Positions 8,368-17,003 of a DNA stretch of 64,000 bases are shown in pieces. Below the pieces are notes generated by a model. That model made no database searches and was not told the origin of the DNA. It was given only the letters and a program-made list of their open reading frames with translations. The stretch covers positions 4,278,001 through 4,342,000 of the forward strand of contig NZ_CP053928.1 in NCBI RefSeq assembly GCF_014108865.1. The letters are read 5' to 3'. The position numbers and the translations under genes were made by a program. How positions within the stretch are numbered: position 1 is the first letter of the stretch; the number at the start of each line of letters is the position of its first letter. Origin of the DNA: Nocardioides sp. WS12 (GTDB lineage Bacteria; Actinomycetota; Actinomycetes; Propionibacteriales; Nocardioidaceae).

Positions 8368-8703
8368 TCAGTCCGAAGGCTCCTCGGTGACGTCCTCGGG
8401 CTCCTCGACCTCCGAATGCCCCCAATAATCGGGGCTTCTGACCTTCGCGCGGGGCTCCATCTCCGTCGCCAACCGGGTGAGCAACGCGTCGACCTCTGAC
8501 ATCCGGTAGCCGCGGAAAGCCAGGGAGAAGCGAACCTTGCGGAGATCACCGGCCTCGATCCGGCGGTCGGCAGGGACCAGCGCATCGGGGCGGTCGTCGT
8601 ACGCCGGAGCCATCGGCTCACCGTGTCCGGCGGCCAGCATCGCTACGCCACCCATGGCGAGCACGATGAGGACGGCGAAGACCCACATCATCGGATGGGA
8701 CAT
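8368..8703 (-). CDS. membrane-anchored DivIVA-domain protein
   Basis: A 111-residue protein with an N-terminal membrane segment (about 6-25, VFAVLIVLAMGGVAMLAAG) and a short DivIVA-type motif: LRKVRFSLAFRGYRMSEVDALL, in which VRF, GY and VD are the conserved positions. Such proteins sit at poles or septa and are linked to wall growth. The C-terminus is acidic. It lies 13 bases upstream... of nothing essential on its own strand: the LOG gene ends 13 bases before its ATG at 8703, so both are probably co-transcribed with dapE. M. tuberculosis has a comparable small DivIVA-domain gene near its LOG and dapE genes. Confidence 0.8.
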   Translation of the reverse strand: MSHPMMWVFAVLIVLAMGGVAMLAAGHGEPMAPAYDDRPDALVPADRRIEAGDLRKVRFSLAFRGYRMSEVDALLTRLATEMEPRAKVRSPDYWGHSEVEEPEDVTEEPSD

Positions 8704-8716
8704 AGGGCGTGTCTCC

Positions 8717-9445
8717 TCACGCGTGCCGCTCGCGGGCGGCCACCATCAGCGCGACAGCCTCGTCGACGTCGTCGGTCAGGGTCAGCATGTCGATGTCTGT
8801 CTGCTTGATGCGGGCGTCGGCGAGCATGGAGCCCTGCATCCAGTCGATCAGGCCCTGCCAGTACTCCACGCCCATCAGCACGATCGGGAACTGGGTGATC
8901 TTGAGGGTCTGGGACAGCGTCATCGCCTCGAACAACTCATCCAGGGTGCCGATGCCGCCCGGCAGCACCACGTAGCCCTGCGAGTACTTCACGAACATCA
9001 TCTTGCGGACGAAGAAGTACCGGAAGTTCAGCCCGAACCCGACGTAGTCATTGAGCTTGGCCTCCCACGGGAGTTCGATGCCGAGGCCCACGCTCTCTCC
9101 GCCGGCCTCCATCGCGCCCTTGTTGGCCGCCTCCATGGCGCCGGGGCCACCGCCGGTGATGACAGCGAAGCCGGCCTCCACGAGCGCAGCGCCCACGCGG
9201 ACGCCGATGTCGTAGGCGGGGTGGTTCGGGGCAATGCGCGCCGAACCGAAGACAGAGATCGCCGGCCCGAGTTCGGCGAGGTCGTTGAAGCCCTCGACGA
9301 ACTCCGCCTGGATCTTCAGCACTCGCCAGGTGTCGGTGTGCACCCAGCCGCCGTCGCCACGACTGTCGAGCAGCCGCTGGTCGGTGGTGGAGCCCTCGGG
9401 GCGTCCCTTGCTGGGGCGCGGGCCTGGACCGTTTCGCTTCGTCAT
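8717..9445 (-). CDS. LOG-family protein (TIGR00730 Rossmann fold)
   Basis: A 242-residue protein of the lysine-decarboxylase-like/LOG family, whose members act as nucleoside 5'-monophosphate phosphoribohydrolases (cytokinin-activating type). Family motifs are present: ITGGGPGAMEAANKGA and VVLPGGIGTLDELFE. The ATG at 9445 overlaps the dapE TGA (ATGA), so they are translationally coupled. No lysine decarboxylase activity should be assumed from older names. Confidence 0.88.
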   Translation of the reverse strand: MTKRNGPGPRPSKGRPEGSTTDQRLLDSRGDGGWVHTDTWRVLKIQAEFVEGFNDLAELGPAISVFGSARIAPNHPAYDIGVRVGAALVEAGFAVITGGGPGAMEAANKGAMEAGGESVGLGIELPWEAKLNDYVGFGLNFRYFFVRKMMFVKYSQGYVVLPGGIGTLDELFEAMTLSQTLKITQFPIVLMGVEYWQGLIDWMQGSMLADARIKQTDIDMLTLTDDVDEAVALMVAARERHA

Positions 9446-10560
9446 CGCTGAACCTCTCGTGTCGGGTCGACTGACACATCTGCTCGAACATCGGTGAGGA
9501 GCCACTGCCGCAACTGCTGTTCGCACTGCTCGATCTGCGCCACTTCGACGAACTCCTCCTGCTTGTGGGCAAGGAGGGGGTCGCCCGGTCCGTAGTTGAC
9601 GGCCGGCACGCCCAACGCGGTGAACCGGGCGACGTCCGTCCAGCCGAACTTCGGGTTGACCACGCCACCGACCGCGTCCACGAAGGCCCGCGCCGCGGGC
9701 TGCTCGAGTCCCGGCAGCGCGCCGGGAGCGGAGTCCGTCAGGGTGATGTCGAAGCCGTCGAAGAATTCCCGCACGAAGGCAAGGGCCTCGGCCTCGGAGC
9801 GGTCGGGCGCGAACCGGAAGTTCACGGTGACCACGCATTCGTCAGGAATGACGTTGCCGGCGACGCCACCGCTGATCCCGACCGCGTTGAGCCCTTCGTG
9901 GTACTCCAGCCCGTCGATCACGGGCCTGCGGGCGTCGTACTCGTTCAACCGGGTGAGTACGGCGGCCGCCGCATGGATCGCGTTGACGCCCTTCCAGCTG
10001 CGGGCCGAATGGGCACGCTCGCCGCGGGTGCGGACGTCGACGCGCAAGGTGCCCTGGCACCCGGCCTCGACCACGGCATTCGACGGCTCCATCAGGATCG
10101 CGAAGTCAGCCTCCAGCAATGCCGGGTCGGACTCGCTGAGCAGCCGGAGGCCGTTGAGCGCGGAGTCGATCTCCTCGCAGTCGTAGAGCACGTAGGTCAC
10201 GTCGTGCACCGGTTCGGGCACGGTGGCGGCGAGGCGCAGGATGACGGCGTCGCCCCCTTTCATGTCGCAGGTGCCCAGTCCGTGCAGGAGCCCGTCCTCG
10301 AGGCGGCTCGGCAGGTTGTCGTTCAGGGGCACGGTGTCGAGGTGCCCCGCGATGACGACCCGCGACGGTCGACCAAGGCCGGTCCGCGCGACCAGAGTGT
10401 TGCCGTGCCGACTGACGGTGAGGTGCGGCAGCGCCACGAGCGCCGCTTCGACCGTGTCGGCGATCGACTGCTCGTTGCGGCTGACCGACTCGATGTCGAC
10501 CAGCGCGCGGGTCAGGGAGACGACATCGGTGGAGAGGTCGAGGGGGTGCGGCGGACTCAC
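9442..10560 (-). CDS. dapE: succinyl-diaminopimelate desuccinylase
   Basis: A 372-residue M20-family metallopeptidase that hydrolyses N-succinyl-LL-2,6-diaminopimelate to LL-diaminopimelate and succinate in the lysine/peptidoglycan pathway. Metal-binding and catalytic motifs: GHLDTVP, GTCDMKGGDA, DCEEID, and a late His in LLAHKQEEFV. The GTG at 10560 is chosen from length and the PPHPLDLSTD start; no strong Shine-Dalgarno is seen. It overlaps the LOG gene. Partner enzymes dapD (17004) and dapC (22065) are in this window. Confidence 0.93.
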   Translation of the reverse strand: MSPPHPLDLSTDVVSLTRALVDIESVSRNEQSIADTVEAALVALPHLTVSRHGNTLVARTGLGRPSRVVIAGHLDTVPLNDNLPSRLEDGLLHGLGTCDMKGGDAVILRLAATVPEPVHDVTYVLYDCEEIDSALNGLRLLSESDPALLEADFAILMEPSNAVVEAGCQGTLRVDVRTRGERAHSARSWKGVNAIHAAAAVLTRLNEYDARRPVIDGLEYHEGLNAVGISGGVAGNVIPDECVVTVNFRFAPDRSEAEALAFVREFFDGFDITLTDSAPGALPGLEQPAARAFVDAVGGVVNPKFGWTDVARFTALGVPAVNYGPGDPLLAHKQEEFVEVAQIEQCEQQLRQWLLTDVRADVSVDPTREVQR

Positions 10561-10691
10561 CTGACCAGTCAAGCAGGCCAGCCCTCGGCGCCCACCCATC
10601 CGGGCCCGGCTTCACTCATGGTTTCGCGAAAATCTGCCCGGGTACCCCAGAAGGGTCACCAGAATGGTTTGTCGATCTCGGGAGAAGCAGG

Positions 10692-12143
10692 ATGGCCTAC
10701 GACTACGAACAACTCGATTCACTCCTCGACGATGCAGCGCGCGAAGCCGCATTCGCCGACCTCACCCGGCGGGACGGCTGGGACTACGACAACGGCAAGG
10801 ACTATGTCGTCAAGACCGAGAACTACGGCGAGAGTTCCAGCGTCCAGACGGTCTACTTCGACGGTCGCGCGACGCTCGGTGGTTACAACATCGGGGCGAC
10901 CAGTCCGACCGAGCCGTTCCCGTCGCTCGCTGCGGACTACGCCGGCATGGTGTCGGGCTGGCGCAGCAAGCTCGACCAGACCGTGTCCGGTTGGGACGGC
11001 GTACCGAAGCCCTCGATCCTCGACGACGCCAAGACGCAATGCCTGCTCGGCGTGCAGAAACTGGCCGGCGGCACGGGCAACGGCGGGTCGCAGTTCGGCA
11101 ACCCGGACCTCGAGGCCATCGGTTACATCCGGAGCTTCATCCCGAGCCCCGACCAGGCCGGCCAGACCATCAGCGCTTTTTACACGAACTACGGGCCTGA
11201 CCGCCTGGAGACGGTGCTCGACGGACACTGCGAGGCCGTGGCCGCCCTGGGGGTGGCGATCACCGGAACGCAGAAGCTGTTCGAGACGTGCCGTGAGGAC
11301 GTCGCCAACCTCGTCGGGAACGTGAAGGAGGCGTTCAGGCAGACCCGCAAGGACTACTCGAACCTCCAGACCATCACCACCGTGCTGACGGTCGTCAACG
11401 CGTCGACCGGCCTGCTCGGTGTCTTCCTCGGACCCGGTGTCGGTACGGCGGCGATAGGCGGGCTGAGCGCGGGCACCTCGTTCCTCAGCACGGCGCTGGG
11501 CCTGCTCCCGAAGCCGACCGAGTCGAAGCTGCCCTACAGCGGCTCGTCACCCAACGACGTCTACAACGACTTCAAGAAGGCCTTCAGCACCCTCGAGGAG
11601 AAGGCCAAGGCGCAGGACCAGGGCCTCGAAGCAGTGCTCGAGAGCATGCTCACCGCGGTCGCCGATCCGGTGAACCGGCGGAACTTCCACGTCCACCCGG
11701 GTGAGGGCCAGGCCCCTCTCGGCGACACCATCAACGTGAAGTACTCCACGCTCGAGCACATCGGCTACGAGTCCATGCCGACCGTGGCGCGGGCATTCCT
11801 CCAGGCCGCCGACCAGGTCGAGAGCAGCAACCAGATCAACGCCTGGATCCGCACCGGGATCGTCGGGGCCGGCACCTACGGCTGCTACTTCGCGTGGCGC
11901 GACCTCGCCTACCAGATCACGCCGCTGCTCAACGACACCGGCGCCGAGGTCGTCGGCGCCGGTGAGTCACTGGCCGAGGCCGCGGGGTACCTCCGCGACA
12001 GCGACGGCTGGGCGAAGGACAAGCTCGGCGCCAACTACAAGGAGCTGGAGGGCGCCGAGCTCGGCTGGCAGGACCCCTACGTCCCGCCGCCGCCTCCGCC
12101 GAGGCAGCGTCCCAACGACGGTTGGGGCGTCGGAGGCATCTGA
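10692..12143 (+). CDS. uncharacterised type VII-like protein with glycine-zipper region
   Basis: A 483-residue protein with no family I can name. There is no Sec signal. The N-terminal half is rich in aromatic residues and Gly and carries WRSKLDQTVSGW (about 90-101). Residues 229-272 are hydrophobic with regular glycines (LLGVFLGPGVGTAAIGGLSA), like a glycine zipper or a membrane hairpin. The C-terminal part has an Ala-rich helix, GAGESLAEAAGYLRDSDGW, reminiscent of ESX-secreted substrates, and ends in a PPPPPP run. GGAGAA eight bases before the ATG is a good ribosome-binding site. It stands alone between divergent dapE and convergent ileS. A type VII substrate or pore-forming effector is speculation. 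Confidence 0.7.
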   Translation: MAYDYEQLDSLLDDAAREAAFADLTRRDGWDYDNGKDYVVKTENYGESSSVQTVYFDGRATLGGYNIGATSPTEPFPSLAADYAGMVSGWRSKLDQTVSGWDGVPKPSILDDAKTQCLLGVQKLAGGTGNGGSQFGNPDLEAIGYIRSFIPSPDQAGQTISAFYTNYGPDRLETVLDGHCEAVAALGVAITGTQKLFETCREDVANLVGNVKEAFRQTRKDYSNLQTITTVLTVVNASTGLLGVFLGPGVGTAAIGGLSAGTSFLSTALGLLPKPTESKLPYSGSSPNDVYNDFKKAFSTLEEKAKAQDQGLEAVLESMLTAVADPVNRRNFHVHPGEGQAPLGDTINVKYSTLEHIGYESMPTVARAFLQAADQVESSNQINAWIRTGIVGAGTYGCYFAWRDLAYQITPLLNDTGAEVVGAGESLAEAAGYLRDSDGWAKDKLGANYKELEGAELGWQDPYVPPPPPPRQRPNDGWGVGGI

Positions 12144-12155
12144 CTCGAAGCCGGG

Positions 12156-15100
12156 TCAGGCGAGCTCCACCCGGATCGTCGCCTGCTCGCCGTCACCCAC
12201 CACGACGGCGGTGACGCCGTCGGCATCCACGTCGCTCTCGCTGACCGTGTACGACGTCGCGAGGGTCTCCCCCGCGATCAGCGCCTCGTGCGTGGTGGCT
12301 GCCGCGAGCACGGCCGCCGAACCGGAAACGACCAGTTCGATCCGGTCGGTCACGTCGAGACCGCCGTCCTTGCGAGCCTGCTGGACCGCACGGACGAGGT
12401 CACGGGCGAGCCCCTCCTCAGCGAGTTCGGGCGTCACGACGGTGTCGAGCACGACGAAGCCACCGGTCGGCAACATGCCGGTCGCGGCTCCCTCGGCGGC
12501 GTCACCGGCGGCCGTCTCGAGGGAGTACTCCCCCTCGACCAGCGCGAGGCCACCCGCGGTGACGGTGCCGTCCTCGGCCACGGACCAGTCCCCCGACTTG
12601 GAGCCCTTGATCGCGAGCTGCACGTCCTTGCCGAGGCGCGGACCGGCCGCACGGGCGTTGACGGTGAGCTTCTGCTCGACGCCGTAGCCCTGGGCCTCCT
12701 CGGAGTCGGCGGCCACGAGGCGCACCGACTTCACGTTCAACTCGTCGGCGATGATCTCGGTGAACGCCTCGAGGGCGGTCGGGTCGGCCGCGACGACGGT
12801 GAGCTGGGCCAACGGAAGCCGGTTGCGGAGCTTGCCGGCCTTGCGCAGCGCGGACGTCGCCGAGCAGACCTCGCGGACCTGGTCCATGGCGGCGACGAGG
12901 GCGTCATCCGCCGGCAGCGCCGAAACGTCGGGCCAGTCGGCCAGGTGCACCGAACGCTCGCCGGTCAGGCCGCGCCAGATCTCTTCGGTGGTCAACGGCA
13001 GCAGCGGGGCGATCGCCCGGCACACGACGTCGAGCACCGCAGCCAGGGTCTCGAACGCCTCCGGCTTGCCCTCCCAGAACCGCTCGCGGGAGCGGCGGAT
13101 GTACCAGTTGGTCAGCACGTCGAAGAACGCACGCGTGGTCTCGCAGGCGTCCGCGATGGCGTACTCGTCGAGCTCGGCGGTCAGCTTCTCGACGTACTGC
13201 CGGGTCTTGGCGAGCAGGTAGCGGTCGAGCGGGTCGGTCGAGTCCGTCGAGCCCTGGGCGTCGTAGTGCTCGGCGTTGGCGTAGAGCGCGAAGAAGTACC
13301 ACGTGTTCCACAGCGGGATCATCACCTGGCGCACGGCCTCGCGGATGCCTTGCTCGGTCACCACGAGGTTGCCGCCGCGCAGGATCGGGCTGGCCATCAG
13401 GAACCAGCGCATCGCGTCGGCGCCGTCACGGTCGAAGACCTCGGAGACGTCGGGGTAGTTGCGCAGCGACTTCGACATCTTGTTGCCGTCGGAGCCGAGC
13501 ACGATGCCGTGGCTGATGCACGAGGAGAACGCCGGCTTGTCGAACAGCGCGGTCGCCAGGATGTGCAGCGTGTAGAACCAGCCGCGGGTCTGGCCGATGT
13601 ACTCGACGATGAAGTCGGCCGGGAAGTGCTGCTCGAACCACTCGGTGTTCTCGAACGGGTAGTGCACCTGGGCGAAGCTCATCGAGCCCGAGTCGAACCA
13701 CACGTCGAGGACGTCGGAGACGCGACGCATCGTCGACTTGCCCGTCGGGTCGTCCGGGTTCGGACGGGTCAGGTCGTCGATCCACGGCCGGTGCAGGTCG
13801 CGCAGTCCCTGGGCGTTCATCGGCAGGCGACCGAAGTCGCGCTCGATCTCGTCGAAGGAGCCGTAGACGTCGATCCGCGGGTACGTCGGGTCGTCGCTCT
13901 TCCACACCGGCACCGGGCTGCCCCAGAACCGGTTGCGGGTGATCGACCAGTCGCGGGCGTTCTCGAGCCAGCGGCCGAACTGGCCGTCCTTGATGTGGTC
14001 CGGGGTCCAGCGGATGTCCTGGTTGAGCTGGGCCATCCGCTCCTTGATCTTGGTGACCTCGACGAACCATGACGAGACCGCCATGTAGATGAGGGGCTCG
14101 CGGCAGCGCCAGCAGTGCGGGTAGGAGTGGTTGTAGGACTCGCGGCGCAGGAGCACCGTGCCCGGGCTGACCGAGGCGGTGCCGGCCTTCAGGTCACCGA
14201 TGATCTGCGGGTTCGCGTCGAAGACCTGCATGCCTTCGTAGTCGGTGACGGGGAAGGTGAAGCGCCCGTCCTTGCCCACGGGTACGACGGTCTCGACACC
14301 AGCAGCGTCGAGGACCGCCTTGTCGTCCTCACCGAAGCCGGGAGCCAGGTGCACGAGGCCGGTGCCGTCCTCGGTCGTGACGAAGTCCGCGACCAGCACG
14401 CGGTGGGCGTTGTCGCTGCCTGCGTAGTAGGAGAACGGCGGTGTGTAGCTGCGGCCGGCGAGGTCGGCGCCGGTCAGCGTCTCGACAACCTTGAGGTCGT
14501 CGGTCGACCCTGTCGAGACCAGTTCCTTCGCGTACGACGCCAGCCGGGCCTTGGCCAGGAGGTACCGCTCCACGGAGCCGGTGGGCAGGTCGGACTCGAC
14601 GACGACGTACTCGATCGACGGGCCGACGGCGACGCCCATGTTGGACGGCAGGGTCCACGGCGTCGTCGTCCAGATCAGCGCGAGCTCACCGGAGTCGAGG
14701 CGGAAACCAACGGTGAGAGCGGGGTCCTGGCGGTCCTGGTAGACGTCGTCGTCCATCCGCAGTTCGTGGTTGGAGAGCGGGGTCTCGTCGTTCCAGCAGT
14801 AGGGCAGGATCCGGAAGCCCTCGTAGACCAGGCCCTTGTCGAAGAGACCCTTGAAGGCCCACAGGACCGACTCCATGAACTCGGGGTTCATCGTCTTGTA
14901 GTCATTGTCGAAGTCGACCCAGCGCGCCTGGCGGGTGACGTACTCGCGCCATTCGCCGGAGTACTTGAGCACCGAGGCGCGGCAGGCATCGTTGAACTTG
15001 TCGATGCCCATCTCGACGATCTCGTCGGTGGTCTTGATGCCGTTGAGGCGCATCGCCTCGAGCTCGGCGGGCAGGCCATGGGTGTCCCAGCCGAAGCGGC

Positions 15101-15401
15101 GCTCGACGCGCTTGCCGCGCATCGTCTGGTAGCGCGGCACGATGTCCTTGACGTAGCCGGTCAGCAGGTGGCCGTAGTGCGGGAGACCGTTGGCGAACGG
15201 CGGGCCGTCGTAGAAGACGAACTCGTTCTCACCGGACGCGCCCGGGTCGCGCTGCTCGACCGACGCCCGGAAGGTGTCGTCCTCGGCCCAGTAGGCCAGG
15301 ACCCCCTCCTCGATGGCGGGGAACTTCGGGGAGCCGGGAACGGCGCCCTGCCCGTTGCTCGGGTCGGCGGTCGGGTCGGTGGTGACCTTCGGATAGGTCA
15401 T
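12156..15401 (-). CDS. ileS: isoleucyl-tRNA synthetase
   Basis: A 1081-residue class I synthetase charging tRNA-Ile. The HIGH motif is present as HYGH (75-78, in GLPHYGHLL) and KMSKS near residue 641 (GNKMSKSLRN). The editing domain lies between. Length and the HYGH form fit the long, eukaryote-like IleS type of many actinobacteria. The ATG at 15401 gives MTYPKVTTDP. A T-box leader precedes it. A GGTYTCGACARGCTCRACC-type repeat is embedded in the coding sequence at 14502-14520 and is read as VSTGST. Confidence 0.96.
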   Translation of the reverse strand: MTYPKVTTDPTADPSNGQGAVPGSPKFPAIEEGVLAYWAEDDTFRASVEQRDPGASGENEFVFYDGPPFANGLPHYGHLLTGYVKDIVPRYQTMRGKRVERRFGWDTHGLPAELEAMRLNGIKTTDEIVEMGIDKFNDACRASVLKYSGEWREYVTRQARWVDFDNDYKTMNPEFMESVLWAFKGLFDKGLVYEGFRILPYCWNDETPLSNHELRMDDDVYQDRQDPALTVGFRLDSGELALIWTTTPWTLPSNMGVAVGPSIEYVVVESDLPTGSVERYLLAKARLASYAKELVSTGSTDDLKVVETLTGADLAGRSYTPPFSYYAGSDNAHRVLVADFVTTEDGTGLVHLAPGFGEDDKAVLDAAGVETVVPVGKDGRFTFPVTDYEGMQVFDANPQIIGDLKAGTASVSPGTVLLRRESYNHSYPHCWRCREPLIYMAVSSWFVEVTKIKERMAQLNQDIRWTPDHIKDGQFGRWLENARDWSITRNRFWGSPVPVWKSDDPTYPRIDVYGSFDEIERDFGRLPMNAQGLRDLHRPWIDDLTRPNPDDPTGKSTMRRVSDVLDVWFDSGSMSFAQVHYPFENTEWFEQHFPADFIVEYIGQTRGWFYTLHILATALFDKPAFSSCISHGIVLGSDGNKMSKSLRNYPDVSEVFDRDGADAMRWFLMASPILRGGNLVVTEQGIREAVRQVMIPLWNTWYFFALYANAEHYDAQGSTDSTDPLDRYLLAKTRQYVEKLTAELDEYAIADACETTRAFFDVLTNWYIRRSRERFWEGKPEAFETLAAVLDVVCRAIAPLLPLTTEEIWRGLTGERSVHLADWPDVSALPADDALVAAMDQVREVCSATSALRKAGKLRNRLPLAQLTVVAADPTALEAFTEIIADELNVKSVRLVAADSEEAQGYGVEQKLTVNARAAGPRLGKDVQLAIKGSKSGDWSVAEDGTVTAGGLALVEGEYSLETAAGDAAEGAATGMLPTGGFVVLDTVVTPELAEEGLARDLVRAVQQARKDGGLDVTDRIELVVSGSAAVLAAATTHEALIAGETLATSYTVSESDVDADGVTAVVVGDGEQATIRVELA
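14502..14520 (-). repeat. small dispersed repeat inside ileS
   Basis: On the minus strand GGTCTCGACAGGGTCGACC, one base different from the copy in mch (59916-59934). It encodes VSTGST in the editing-domain region of IleS. Confidence 0.7.
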
Positions 15402-15425
15402 GCGGTGGGTCTCCTGAGCGGGGCG

Positions 15426-15452
15426 TCCGGTGGTTGAGCTTGTCCAAACCAC
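15426..15452 (-). repeat. dispersed repeat copy in the ileS leader (proximal)
   Basis: Contains GTTTGGACAAGCTCAACCAC on the minus strand, an imperfect copy of the element at 15550-15577. It sits between the T-box motif and the ileS start. Confidence 0.6.
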
Positions 15453-15549
15453 GAGGACGACGTGTGCCGCGGTACCACCTCGCTTGCCGACCCCGAGGGG
15501 ACGACCGCTCATTCATGGCTGTGACGGGCCACCCGCCGGGTTCTACTGA

Positions 15550-15577
15550 GGTTTCGGTGGTTGAGCTTGTCGAAACC
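15550..15577 (-). repeat. dispersed hairpin repeat in the ileS leader (distal)
   Basis: GGTTTCG, then a 14-base loop containing ACAAGCTCAACCAC, then CGAAACC: 7-bp perfect arms. Located between the specifier region and the T-box motif. Confidence 0.65.
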
Positions 15578-15627
15578 CGTTCTTCCCGGAGCTCACCGCT
15601 GATGACGGCTCGAACGCTGGTGCCCAC

Positions 15628-15656
15628 AGCGTACGGCGGCCGGGGGTGGTTGGGAA
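15628..15656 (-). promoter_or_regulatory. candidate promoter of the ileS leader
   Basis: On the minus strand TTCCCA (15651-15656) and TACGCT (15628-15633) are separated by 17 bases, which would start the T-box transcript near 15621. Confidence 0.45.
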
Positions 15657-15689
15657 AATGGGATTGCGCGGACCTCCTACGGTGGGCGC

Positions 15690-16193
15690 ATGTCTGATGC
15701 CGCTGGCGAACTGGCCAACTACCGTGACTACCTCGGCGAGTACCGCAAGATGTTCAGCCGCAAGTGCGACGACCTGTCCCCTGAGCAGCTGGCCACGCGG
15801 TCCGTGCCGCCGAGCACCTTGAGCCTGGTGGGCCTGGTCCGGCACATGGCGTACGTCGAGCAGGCGTGGTTCCAGCGCGCGCTGCAGGGCAACCTCGACG
15901 AGCCGCGTCCGTTCACCGATCCCTCGGACCGGGACTTCGACTTCAACGCGGCCGTCGGAACGGTCGAGTGCGTCGAGGAGGCCTTCGCCGAGTGGCGGAA
16001 CCAGGTCGCCCGCGCCGACGAGTGGCTGGACACCCAGGACGACGTGTCGATGGGCGCCGAGGTCGTCTTCAACAGCGATCGCGAGACGTCCACCGTCCGC
16101 GACATCCTCGTCCACATGATCGAGGAGTACGCCCGCCACACCGGCCATGCCGACCTGCTGCGCGAGTGCATCGACGGCCGCACGGGAGAATGA
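15690..16193 (+). CDS. DinB-family protein
   Basis: A 167-residue four-helix-bundle protein of the DinB/DUF664 type. Conserved elements are LVRHMAYVEQAWFQRAL near residue 50 and HMIEEYARHTGHADLLRE near the C-terminus; the histidines in these helices usually bind a divalent metal. Members include mycothiol- or bacillithiol-dependent enzymes, so a thiol-linked detoxification role is possible but unproven. TACGGT ends six bases before the ATG, pointing to a leaderless transcript that diverges from the ileS leader. The thioesterase-like gene follows after four bases. Confidence 0.85.
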   Translation: MSDAAGELANYRDYLGEYRKMFSRKCDDLSPEQLATRSVPPSTLSLVGLVRHMAYVEQAWFQRALQGNLDEPRPFTDPSDRDFDFNAAVGTVECVEEAFAEWRNQVARADEWLDTQDDVSMGAEVVFNSDRETSTVRDILVHMIEEYARHTGHADLLRECIDGRTGE

Positions 16194-16197
16194 CCGG

Positions 16198-16992
16198 GTG
16201 AGTCACCTCCTCGACGCCGCGGTCGCCTCCGAGCGCACCGCCGACGGCGTGCACCGGGTCCAGTTGACGGCGGACTGGAACACCGCCAACCAGACGCCCA
16301 ACGGCGGCTACATCCTCGCCCTCCTGCTGCACGCCGTGCTGCAGGAATCGGTCCACCCCGACGCACTCAGCATCGCCATCACCTACTTCCGGCCCGGGCT
16401 CCCGGGTCCGGGTGACATCACGGTTCGCGAGGTACGCGTCGGACGCCGTGTCTCCACGTACGACGCCGTGCTGGTCCAGGCGGGCAAGGAGATCGCTCAC
16501 GCGGTGGTGAGCACCCACGACTGGGACGCCGCCGGCACCTTCGAGCACGCTCCGCACCAGGCGCCCGTCGTACCGCGGCCGGAGGACTGCCAGGACATCA
16601 GCCCCTTGATGTCACTGGGCAGGGCGCCGATCCTCGACCGCTACACCTACCGCGCGCCTGAGGTACCCGGCTGGCTGACCGGCAAGCCCTCGGGCAACAC
16701 CGAGTCGCTCTGCTGGATCCGCACGACCGACGAACGACCGCTCGACGCCCTGCTCGCCGGTGCGATGACCGACGCCTTCCCGCCCGTCACCGCGGAGATC
16801 GGCCACCTCGCCTCGGCAACCATCCAGCTCACCGTGCACTTCCGGCGCCGCCCCGACACCGTCTGGGCGCTCGGCCACGTCGTCACCCGCCACGTCCTCG
16901 CCGGCTACCACGACGAGGACGTCGAGCTGTGGGACGACCAGGGACGGCTGATCGCGCAGAGCCGGCAGTTGGCGATCCTCGCCAACGGATAG
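16198..16992 (+). CDS. acyl-CoA thioesterase-like double hot-dog protein
   Basis: A 264-residue protein with two hot-dog halves. The N-terminal half has TPNGGYILALLLHAVLQE, the long hot-dog helix of TesB-like thioesterases; the second half has TAEIGHLASATIQLTVHFRR. This is the type II (TesB-like, thioesterase superfamily 3) layout. GTG at 16198 is four bases after the DinB stop and gives SHLLDAAVAS. Substrate unknown. The dapD gene starts 11 bases downstream, so DinB, this gene and dapD may share a transcript. Confidence 0.8.
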   Translation: MSHLLDAAVASERTADGVHRVQLTADWNTANQTPNGGYILALLLHAVLQESVHPDALSIAITYFRPGLPGPGDITVREVRVGRRVSTYDAVLVQAGKEIAHAVVSTHDWDAAGTFEHAPHQAPVVPRPEDCQDISPLMSLGRAPILDRYTYRAPEVPGWLTGKPSGNTESLCWIRTTDERPLDALLAGAMTDAFPPVTAEIGHLASATIQLTVHFRRRPDTVWALGHVVTRHVLAGYHDEDVELWDDQGRLIAQSRQLAILANG

Positions 16993-17003
16993 GATTCCTC
17001 CAC

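Larger units (their letters stand above)
15402..15621 (-). promoter_or_regulatory. T-box riboswitch leader of ileS
   Basis: The hallmark T-box sequence AGGTGGTACCGCGG lies at 15467-15480 (minus strand), about 65 bases before the ileS ATG; its GGU pairs with the uncharged tRNA 3' end. Upstream, GGTGAGCTCCGGGAAGAACG (about 15579-15598) resembles the stem I region of actinobacterial ileS T-boxes, and the ATC triplet at 15601-15603 followed by A is a plausible isoleucine specifier. No intrinsic terminator is evident, so control of translation initiation, as described for actinobacterial ileS T-boxes, is likely. Two copies of a dispersed hairpin repeat lie within the leader. Confidence 0.85.

Noticed and set aside
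12288..14072. Long plus-strand open frame antisense to ileS
   Set aside because: It is the high-GC shadow of ileS; its translation is low-complexity and resembles no protein, while ileS has every synthetase motif.
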